DNA from: Onchocerca volvulus
Taxonomy: Eukaryota; Nematoda; Chromadorea; Rhabditida; Onchocercidae
NCBI GenBank assembly: GCA_000499405.2
Contig: HG738138.1
Span: forward strand, 10,414,888 to 10,478,887
Reading direction: 5' to 3'
Length of the DNA stretch: 64,000 nt
Position 1 is the first letter of the stretch; each line of letters starts with the position of its first letter. Of this stretch, positions 37,601-47,278 are shown piece by piece. The notes under the pieces are model-generated. The model searched no databases, was not told the origin of the DNA, and saw nothing but the letters and a program-made list of their open reading frames with translations. The position numbers were made by a program, and so were the translations under genes.

Positions 37601-39392
37601 AGATTTGAAATTAGAAATTTACCTTCTTATATATTTTTTATAGAACGCTAAGTTCTGAAAAATATTTGTTCGCCGAAACTGATTTAGAAGCGCTTTAAAT
37701 TAAAGTAATGTATCAGAAACATTTGCTTTTGCTGAGTCATAATCTGGTGATTTTATTTTTCTGAAAAAATAAGAAATGAATGATTGACTCATCAATTAAA
37801 TTGAATGCTTCGCGAAGCAGAAATATATTTTGCTAGATATCTTCCGCAGTGAAATTGAAACTTTTTATGCAGCATAGCTATTAATAGATTGAGCAAAATA
37901 CCGCATTATTTTTTTGAATCTAAGACTTGGAGGAATTTAAAAAATCCTATACGTCACCTATTTTCGTCAAACTATAAAGCCTTGAAATTTTCAGATGAAA
38001 AAAGTATATCAATAGGGGTTGGAAGTGATGTGGAATTCATAATTTAATCTTCGATATATATTCTTTCTGCAATGATCATTCTTAGATTTTATGTGGAAAC
38101 TGTATCATTTAGGGACAAGGACAAGCCTATTCATGCTCATTTCCGCTGTAAATCAACTTCGTACATATACCCGTTTGTTTATTCGTGTTTATTGCTTCTA
38201 GTAAATAGATCCACTAATTATTTGAGTGAATAAGTTAATGATCATGTGCATAACCAGAATAATTGTCAAGGTAACTGTACTTTTTTGATAAATGATGTGC
38301 CTTCCGATTACTTTTCCGAACGAATTAAATAGGAGATTTTCGATGATTAACATATCCAAATTCTTGAAATTTGCAATTGCAAATGTTGATTTTTGAATTT
38401 GCAACTGCAAGCAGACAACGTTTGAAGACAGAACACAATTTCATGCAATATTGTAAATAAAATTATGCCTCATCTTAACACTGTAAGCTGTAATGCATTA
38501 AATTTACGGTACAGCTATTTCGGACAGAAATATATATATATCCATCGGATTAGCAACAATGTGATCATGCGATAAATTCGAGAAATCCTTCTATGTGCTC
38601 ATTTAATATATCATTTCAAAAAAGTGTGACAAAAAATTAGGGCTTTAGATTTTAGTGTTTAAATTTCAACAAATTTGTCATCATCCCTTTCTTAATTATC
38701 AATTCATCTGCTTAAAAAATGGATTATCAACTTACAATTTCTCAAGGTCATTTTTTTTTTGTTTTGTATAGTACTTTCAATCATATTACTTAACATCTTG
38801 AAGTACCAACTATTTTACAAAGTATAAGGTTATCATACACTTATACGAACGTAAACTCCGTCTAGGATGCAATTTATAACAGTACATTTGCGGTTTGCCA
38901 TATTCGTTTCATGATATTTTAGAGGATTATGACCCCATTAAATCAAAATGATGGTTTATATTATAGTTTTGAAGCTTAAGTGCTATATATCGACGCAGTA
39001 AATTTAAGCCAGTCTATTTACATTTGCGATTAGGATCAGCAGTCACACTTTAATTACAATTCCTTCTTAATATGTGATCGTTATGATCTTGATTGTTAAA
39101 AGTGACTCATGAGATATTCCTCCAAATCTCGTAAGATGTGAAAAAAATAACTGCAAATATCTTAATACTGTAGTTGCAAGGTCAATTTCTGAATTCAATT
39201 TTAAGCACCTAATATCTCTTGCAGACAGTAAGTTCTCAATCTTAAATGACCAAAGAAATTTAGACTTCAAATGGAAATGTTTTGCAAGGAGTAAATTATT
39301 CCGGAACAAGGCCATTTTTCAATCTGACATAAGATCTGCAACAAGCTTAACTACTTCATCTATCAGGATCTGTTATTTTTTAAGACTACTCC

Positions 39393-39394
<2 letters not shown>

Positions 39395-39423
<29 letters not shown>
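39395..39423. repeat. (GA)n microsatellite
   Basis: About fourteen uninterrupted GA dinucleotides in non-coding DNA downstream of the RNA-binding protein gene. Confidence 0.95.
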
Positions 39424-39425
<2 letters not shown>

Positions 39426-39923
39426 AAATTTACAGAAACCTTTACAGTACCATGACAGATTCAGCATTTTAGATCTAATGATATACAAGGATTCTAAATT
39501 CTCCAAAATATTTTTACACCACCAATGGTAAAAACAGCTTTACATGTTCCACGCTTTCCTTTGCGCATTCAAATTCCGTGCTCACTTGCAATGTTCATAT
39601 GTATATTTTATGGTGGAAACTTGAAAACATATAAAACATGTAAACCATGCATTAAAAAGTTTTGTGTCAATGAACCTGCAGCTCGCTTTAATTCTAAGAA
39701 AAACAGAAAAAGCAAATCTGATCAGCAATGGTTAATTTCAAAACATATCAAATTTTAACTTCTTAAATACCGGAAAAACAAAGGAATTTTTGTTTGCTAA
39801 CATTACCTGAAAAAAGAAATAAAAATAAACATCTGGTTTCCAACCACGGATCTAACTGAAAAACAACATCAGTAGAGGACTTGAGAAACAATGATTACTG
39901 CTTGCATGAATTGGTACAATGAA

Positions 39924-39957
39924 TCAACGGCGATCACTGTATCGATTACTGCCACTC
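39924..39957 (-). CDS. Candidate distal last exon of the RS/Gly-rich RNA-binding protein
   Basis: After an excellent acceptor (GAATTTTTTCAG, minus strand) this exon reads AGT GGC AGT AAT ... CGC CGT TGA, giving SGSNRYSDRR-stop. It needs two bases from the exon before. Two upstream ends supply them in frame. The end of exon 4 of the RRM gene (41520, CG|GTTTG) would give PR-SGSNRYSDRR. A donor sitting on the exon 5 stop codon (AG|GTAGGA at 41243-41242) would give NGGDRR-SGSNRYSDRR. The peptide matches the style of the known tail. A second frame of the same exon stays open to 39869 when joined to a donor ACAG|GTAAGC at 40016, 58 bases upstream. Confidence 0.5.
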
Positions 39958-41241
39958 CTGAAAAAATTCTTCATTAGAAATAGTGAAGCTACCAAAACGT
40001 AAGAAATGAGCTTACCTGTACGGGATTTCCTTTCAAAAACCCCACTAAACATCGAAAGTGTGCAGATTTCACAACAGATGGTTCTCGCGAAATATATTGT
40101 TTCCTGGTCAGCCCGATAAAACATCAGTATTACGAGCTACGAGGAAATGTTTTTTTAAACTTCAGTAAACAGATGAACCATTCGCGGTTTGATAAACATG
40201 TTACGGTAGACAAATGGACCACTGACAACTTCATAAACAAAGCCTCACTTAATATACTAATACTATTTTGAGAACAAGGTTTGAGTGGTACTCGAGAAGC
40301 AATTCGACTGTCACATTAGACATTTCTGAGCAAAATTAATTTACAATTCTGAACATTATGGAAATACCATTTCACTGATTTTAAGCCCAAAGAGGAACAA
40401 TGCCAAAAACCAGGGACAACCAAATCACATTTCAGCATTACCGACAAAATGACTAAAACGGCCTTCATAACTCGGAAATTTGAAGACAAAAAAGAACAAA
40501 TTGATCAGGGATGTACTGAGGAGACAGGACCCAGAAATACAAGTGCGCAAAATCGGACTTACCACTTGTAGTAGTACAATGCCCAATAATTCATTTAAAA
40601 GGATATCTTGTGATGTAACCACCGGTATTATTCATCGCGGAATCCAGCAATTTACACAATCAAGTGCACCGATTTTGTCAAAGCTACCAGTATCCGCCCA
40701 CCAACTGTTAACCGAACCATCTACGTATGAATAGTACCAAAATTTGGCTTGGCCGGCAGAAGCCGTAAGTGAGGATAACTCATTTCATTCGTACCCGAAA
40801 CACCAATTTGCATAGCTCGGCCAATGCAGGATGGACCAATTTATACATAAGCAATGCTTTCTTTCCTTTCATTTAAGAGAGACTGAGTACTGGAATATAA
40901 AGAAAAATGAATTTTAGAAACTTTCGACATAACCAGTTGACAGTTTGAAAGAGGCATGAAGTATAAGCTTTAATGGGTTACTTATAATCCTTATCAGCTC
41001 AATAGTCGCAGTTGTTTCGTTTCTTTTTCGGTATAAATGAAAATCTTGCAAATCAACAAAGTTCATTGTGTTCAGATTGAAATCAAGGAGGTGCACACAC
41101 CATTAGACACGAAATGGAGCATATTGAAATCAAGAGAAGGAAGCACATAACATTAGTCATGAAATAAAACGTAGCAAGACGTAAATTCTCTCAGATCCAA
41201 TCTGATACACAATCCTGAACGTGACTCATCGATCAAAAATC
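39958..41241 (-). other. Likely last intron/3' region of the RNA-binding gene with extra splice signals
   Basis: The stretch 40020-40850 is less AT-rich than intergenic DNA around it. It holds strong minus-strand donors at 40016/40015 (ACAG|GTAAGC) and about 40565 (CAAGTG|GTAAGT), and ORFs on both strands without a recognised family. Cassette or poison exons of the RRM gene would explain this, as genes for SR proteins commonly control themselves that way; that link is inference. Confidence 0.35.
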
Positions 41242-42681
41242 CTACCTTCGATCACCACCATTTCCACTGCCACTGTAATTGCTTCGATAACCGCCTCCAC
41301 CATATGAACGAGAGTTCCCTGATCGTCCTCCGTAACCTCCCCCACCGTATCCACCGCCTCTGCCGCCATATCCCCCATATGAACTGAAATACCAATCATA
41401 AACAGACGATTACTAATTTCGGACAAACGCAGTTAACAGTGAGAATTGAAGGAAATTCAAACAATGAAATAACACAGCATAGAAAATAAAAGAGATAAAA
41501 AATTTGCAGAAATACAAACCGTGGCCCGCCACCTCCTCGATAACCGCCACCACCATAGCGACGTGGAGGACCCCGTTCACCTTGTTTTCTTGGCGGATGA
41601 GCTGTAGCTACCTTAATCTTGTTTCTTCCAATATACCTGAATGAATAGATAATAGTAGATAATGCAACAAACTGTGTAAGAAAAGAGGAATAAATAATAA
41701 CAAATTCTAAATTCTTTATAAGACTAATAATCTGTAAAGCTCAAACAATTTTTTAATTTCGGAAATTTTCGAATGAAAATACATTAACTTCCGCGTATTC
41801 CATGTTTTCTGCAATAATTAATGTCAAATGAGCCGTATATGAATTTACGTACGCATTATTCATCTCTTTCAGTGCATCTGCAGCATCTTCTTTTGCTTTG
41901 AATGTGACAAACGCAAAGAGCGGCGGATAAGACGCCAACCAAACATTATCGATGTCGCCAAACTTGCTAAATAGCTTTATCAGTAAGCAAAATAGACTAT
42001 CCTGTGCCGATGAAAATGATTGTCAACTTAGTATCAAACATCTTCGAAAACACGATCTAGATACAGTTGTAAAGTATCAGTTTCCAGAATAAGTCCCACG
42101 AAAAAAAACTTCGAATAAATACCCGAATGCATCTTTCAGATCATCCTTTCTCAAACTTTCGTCGAAGTTACAAATATGCAGTCGACCGAGCTGCTCAGCG
42201 GCATGATCAACTGATCTTGAACGACTACGGCGACGAGGTGGCGAATTGCTGCGTGAGTCAGATCGCTCACTGAAAGCATTATATTTGAAAACCAGAAATT
42301 ATATGTAATACCACAAGCGATCACCAAAAACGACTTCGCTGATTTGCGCAAAACCAGATTTGTTTTAGGCTAAAATATTGGAAAGGTTTACTTCACTTTC
42401 TCAGTCCTAATAAACTATCGCACTAATTCTGAAAGGGGTGATATACAGCAAAAGCATCTCGGAAGATGATATCCATCTTTAAGGGGAGACAGTTATAGAA
42501 GTACAAGTTTCTCAGAACCTATAAATGTTACTCCGAATCGTGGAATTATCGATTATGTTTCACAGATAACTTTCTTGACTAGCAAATTTTCCAGCATTCC
42601 CTTCTTTCTTATCAACGAACAAACAGACCTTCTCGGTGAATGACTTTTTGATCGATGCCGGTCGCTTCCCGATGATGACAT
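41242..42681 (-). CDS. Single-RRM RS- and glycine-rich RNA-binding (SR-like) protein
   Basis: Five exons in perfect phase (42629-42681, 42123-42269, 41853-41966, 41520-41636, 41242-41383) give 190 residues. Residues 1-40 are RS-rich (MSSSGSDRHRSKSHSPRSER...PPRRRSRSRS). One RRM follows: RNP2 is LHICNF, the loop KFGDIDNVWLASYPP precedes RNP1 LFAFVTF, and it ends at NAYIGRNKIKVATAHPP. The rest is a Gly/Tyr/Arg-rich tail (RYGGGGYRGGGG, SYGGYGGRGGGYGGGGYGGR). The RRM resembles those of SRSF3/SRSF7 (VWxAxxPPxFAFV), but the RS region is N-terminal, unlike classical SR proteins. Expected role: nuclear pre-mRNA splicing or mRNA export. The stop codon overlaps a potential donor, so the real C-terminus may lie at 39924. 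It is the last of three same-strand genes. Confidence 0.9.
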
Positions 42682-42693
42682 TGTCAGAACCAC

Positions 42694-42706
42694 TCTGAAA
42701 GTAATC
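42694..42706 (-). promoter_or_regulatory. Probable trans-splice acceptor of the RNA-binding protein mRNA
   Basis: GATTACTTTCAG followed by AGTGGTTCTGACA and the ATG: a strong pyrimidine-AG ends only 13 bases before the start codon, with no upstream coding exon. This is the usual place for spliced-leader addition in nematodes. Confidence 0.5.
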
Positions 42707-43382
42707 AATTCAACTAAACAATGCAACTTACCACACCTGCATCATAGTCAACTAACCTAATACCTAAAATCCCGCAAATTCGTGACAACTCCCCGCAACA
42801 CAGATCAACATATCGCCTAAATAAACTAACGCTAGGTCCAGGGCCGATTCACTAAAATCAATTTTTCCATCCAAACGTCTACTGAAGCTCTCTAACCACT
42901 TCGAAGTTTGCCACAAGACCCTAACTCTACAGTAGCAAGCAAGAGTTGTAAGAATTCCACGAATTTGGGAATGCTGCATATTGTTAGGATCTATTTAACT
43001 TCGCCAAGATATTTAGGTACTCTCTCAATTAAAGCAGGGCAGATGCTGGAGGAGGAACATTCCGAGATTTATTCTACTAAGAAGAGATTAACATCTGTCT
43101 ACGCACAATATCAGAATCTAAAAACGACTGTACAACGGAAAAGGTACATATTTGGCAATTTGAATTGCATACACGATATATGAAATAACGTAAAATGATA
43201 GCTCGGATATTCATAAACAAAAATCGGCACATAATAAACCACTTTATTGGTTTCTCTTCCTTACCATACCATTTTCCAAAAAATAACAAAAAGTCCAATA
43301 AAATGCTCAACTGAATGCTAACAATAATATTCTTAATTACATAGTAACTGATCTTTCACGTCACATTAGCTCGTATGTGATT

Positions 43383-46125
43383 TCAGCCTCTGCACTTGCG
43401 TGCTGAAGCAATCTCATCCTCCATTATTGTCTTCTGCAGCTGTTCAACAATCCTTATTATGGGCATTACATTAAAAGGAGCATCACCCGAATTTTGTAAC
43501 CGTATACAGGATGATCTTAAGTTTTCGAAACATTTCACAATTTGCTGGTCGCCTGATTCTTCTTCACTTGATTTAGGCATCATCAGGCATACTTCCTGCA
43601 ACATTATTGTAATTATTTTTTATTTGATGATAAACCATCAACATCATGAATTCAGGAAGATGTACCGAAGTTCTATGCATAAAAGGGGAAATATTAAAAT
43701 AACAAATATTGACATACGTACACATAGCTCTATGGTCCACAATAAATTTATAATAAGATGTCCAAGTCCTAATGCCCTAGAATTAAGTTCAGTTAGAATT
43801 TCTTTAATTACAGCAAAAATAATCCCAAAGCCTCGAAGAAAGAAAACGGTATCTAATATAAAAAATGAAAAACCCTTTCGATTTTCGAGAATGTGTAGGA
43901 AGTAGTAACGGGTAAATCTCCATGCAACTGCCGAATGCAGAGAGTTAGTTCATCACCAGGAAAAACTTTTCTGCTCCGAACAAATCGAGCTTTTTTATTC
44001 CTTTCACATCTAAACATCATAGCTAATGAATACAATCAACAAATCAATAAAATCATCTTTTCAAAAAATCTTTCAAATTTGTAGACTACACGAATTGAAG
44101 ATGCTGAACACAGAAGAGCAGAAAGAAATTCTGGTCCTTTTGAATCGAACAGATATTCTCGAATATAAATTCATCAAAACAAAGCATTTGTCCATGTCTC
44201 TTATTGACTCTGAGAGTCAACAATATGATGCTGCACAGAGATAAGTCGATTACTGCCATTTAGAAAATGATATGAAAAAACATACTGCAAGCACGAGAAA
44301 CTACTGTATTGCTGTTCATCAACATCTTTTTGTTGCATGATTAACATTTTGAGGAAACGCAACACGAAAGGCACCGCGGCTAACTCCGAATGAAGCCAAT
44401 CCAGAACTACCTGTGCAAATTCTCGAAATAACAAAGGCAGAATAATATCGCGAAATTCAGTAAGAGCCATATGGTTGAATAAAAGAAACTTCTCTTTTTG
44501 GAAAAAATCGAAATATTACCATTAAAAAAATTTTTCTCCCTGAAGAGTCAACAAATTAAATAAAACAGAAATTAAGAAATAATACCACACCTTATAGTCA
44601 TAGCTAATTGAAAACAAAGTATGTCGGAACAACCACATGGCACTGAGCTGAGGTGGCGTGTCGCTGAAATGTATGAATGATTAATTTCCTTGACCCATTT
44701 TACTGATATTCAAGCCATTCTGAATTTTCTTTTTTCTTGAAAAGAAATTCTCTTTCTAAAGTACCGAGTTGCGGTAAATCCTTTATCTTTTTCACTTCAT
44801 TTTCATATTGCATCAATTTTTCTTAGAGATGACTCTAATAAAATAGCCAAGATCAAGACTTTCAAGCGTCAAAAACTTCTGTATGCTCACTGACTTTAAC
44901 GAAGAGGGAAAAAACCGTACTGAATGGACTACAGTATAAATTTAAGCAAACTAATACTGAACGGCAAAGTGAACGCAGTCCAACTCAAACTGCATCATTG
45001 GTTCATCATGCGGAATCATTATATCTAAAAGATTTTTTATACCGATTTTCGAAATTTACATTTTAGCAGTTTCCAGGCGCAGTAATGCAACAGCAACAGA
45101 AAGGCATCTTTCATCCTGTGTCAGTAAAGCTGTTGACAAACAACTGCGCAGCGGAATCATACGGATTGAAGCTTTTAGTAGGTCTTGAATTTCACAAGCA
45201 TCTGAAAATAAGTGGCTATCGAAGAAAGACCATCAATTCCTTCCAGAAAAAAAGAAAATCTGTAATGTGACAACACTTCAAATAATTGATAAACCTTTTA
45301 CTTTTCCAAAAATCTTTTGTGCAAATCGGTGATTAATCTCAGGAAACTAAACACAAGTCATCAGAAAGGAAGTACAAAATTTATTACAACTAACCACAGA
45401 TATTGACAGCTAATGCGGCCGCATGCCAACAACAACTGAGAAATGCAATCGCATTATTCAGTGGATTCGTTTTAAGGCCTGACTGCTCACCACCAAACCA
45501 TACGGTCTCTATAGAATGAAACCGTCAATGTAAGAAATTATGGATGTGAATACTTTAACGGGGCGAAGTCATCAAAAATAGGTACTATATATTTCGACTT
45601 CAATGAATGGAATGATATACTATATTCATCACCCAACATCCGTCAGTTTAATAAGCCATTGTAAAATTCAAATAACCTGCAACTAAGGCTTCCACATGCA
45701 CCGCCATACGATTTTGGAAAGGTTCACCAACTTAGCAAAAAGTACATATAGTCTAATTAAAAAGGAATAAGGCATCATCTCGTAGTAATGACGAAAACTC
45801 GAAAGTACTGGACCGAAAACGGACAAAACTACACACCTTCATTGAAGCAAATTTCCAGGACCACATCTTTCAAGATACCAAACATGGAAATCACATAATT
45901 TGTCTCCTCATCCAAATCTTTGCATCCAAAACAACTTTTCTGCCATAAGCTAATAAGAAAGCATTCAATAACAGAGAAGAAACGACGGCGTACAGGACAA
46001 TCTGGAAGCGAATAAAAAGACCGATCAAACAAGATTTTGCTCTCCAGTACACTTTTCAGATCCGGATTATCAATATTCACAAGAGACAATTCATCCAGAG
46101 CTCCCAGAGTTTTTCCTTCATCCAT
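43383..46125 (-). CDS. Unrecognised 449-residue, largely helical protein
   Basis: Nine exons join in phase: 45837-46125, 45395-45508, 45060-45201, 44591-44663, 44286-44488, 44112-44230, 43957-44022, 43722-43852, 43383-43595. The start ATG sits in the strong context AACCATGG. A short upstream ORF (MLNSLESSGEGES) closes five bases before it. The product is rich in Leu, Ile, Phe and Cys and reads as successive amphipathic helices (for example FRDIILPLLFREFAQVVLDW, and VIKEILTEL, LGHLIINLLWTIELC). It has no signal peptide and no motif I know. It may be a HEAT/ARM-like scaffold. The junctions at 44112/44022 and 43957/43852 use the weakest donors and are the least certain. It lies between NAP1 and an RNA-binding gene on the same strand, which would suit a nuclear role, but that is only context. 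Confidence 0.72.
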
Positions 46126-47209
46126 GGTTTCAAGATTCACCTTCACCGGAAGATTCCAGTGAATTCAACATTATCCTAACAAAAAACCAATACATTAGAT
46201 AACACAGAGATCCAAGCGTAGACGTTCATAAATTAAATTCTCGAGAAACTTATTACTCTTATCCATGTAAGAATAAATATTTTATGTATTTATAAAATCC
46301 AGAATGTTAGTTGAATACTGCTATGAAATTAAAATATCGCGCCAAATGTTTCAATTTTCTTAATTTTGAGCACCACATGGAAAAAACACCAACGGCAACA
46401 AATCTTACTAAATGCACAGCAAGGGATTTTGATAAAATATTTCTTTTTTGTGGCAACAAATGATACATTATTTGTTCGTATGACTTCTGCATATGTCAAA
46501 AAACAAAAGAATATTCATCAAAAAACTTCCACGGATGAAAACATCTCATAGCAAATATCGGAAAAAATTAAAAAAAGAACAATGAAACGGTGCAAAACAC
46601 TTTTACAGTATAGCGATTAGTAACTTAATAGCAGGAAGTTCCAACGACTGAATCCATTCAATTATCGCTATCGTCACCCAGTTCTGTCTGAAACATTCAT
46701 TTATTAAAAAAATTCTGCAATCGTAAATATTCTTAAAAAAAACTTGTTCAAGATCTCCTCTGCTAAGTTCCATGCCAACAATGGGAGATGCAAGGAACTG
46801 AATAACAAAATAATTCTGTTGATCTTAACTGAGAACAGAAAAATGAAGTTACCACAAAATCTTACTCAGACACCCTTGGCAATATTCAGTGATATCGAAC
46901 AGACAGTACCGGAATATATATATATATAACTAAATATAAACTTGCTGAGGTAATTCCATGACCACATTAAGTGTTTGAACTGTTATGTTCATAAAATAGC
47001 AACGCAAAATCCTTAGATTCTACTTCAAACCAATCACTTACATTTTTTGCCGAATTTGGATGAACTATGTTTTGTATCTACACTTTAAATGTTATAAGGA
47101 AAGTATAACAAGCAAGCTTCAGTGATAATGTAGAGGTATTGAGGGAAAGACTAAATAACTACCCACACTAATGAAATAGGTTTGCGGGGAACAGAAAGTG
47201 CACAGTCAG
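46126..47209. other. Spacer between NAP1 and the unknown helical gene
   Basis: No coding exon recognised. A pyrimidine-rich AG (TTTTTTGTTAG, minus strand, near 46182) precedes the upstream mini-ORF and start of the helical gene and could be a spliced-leader site. The length, above 1 kb, is long for a classical operon spacer. Confidence 0.4.
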
Positions 47210-47278
47210 CGTGCAGTTAACCAAATCAGATTTTAAATGATTGCAAATGATCTAAGATCTAATTCGGTTAACTGCACG
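47210..47278. repeat. 24-bp imperfect inverted repeat across the NAP1 stop codon
   Basis: 47210-47233 (CGTGCAGTTAACCAAATCAG...) pairs with 47255-47278 at 21 of 24 positions, including 13 uninterrupted pairs at the outer end. The right arm contains the NAP1 stop codon (47270-47268, minus strand) and the left arm lies in its 3' UTR, so the transcript could fold a stem with a 21-nt loop over the stop codon. Confidence 0.85.

Larger units (their letters stand above)
30096..39868. other. Gene-poor AT-rich desert
   Basis: Almost ten kilobases without a recognisable conserved exon on either strand. It holds many poly-A and poly-T runs, a (GA)n tract at 39395-39423, a short direct repeat at about 32859-32895 (ATGATCGTAATCTTT twice) and one small secreted-type ORF at 31460-31654. 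It may carry distal regulatory DNA or an unexpressed long intron. Confidence 0.5.

Noticed and set aside
40480..40734. 84-codon plus-strand ORF (MKTKKNKLIRDVL...)
   Set aside because: It lies in the probable 3' region of the minus-strand RRM gene; no splice or promoter context and no known domain.
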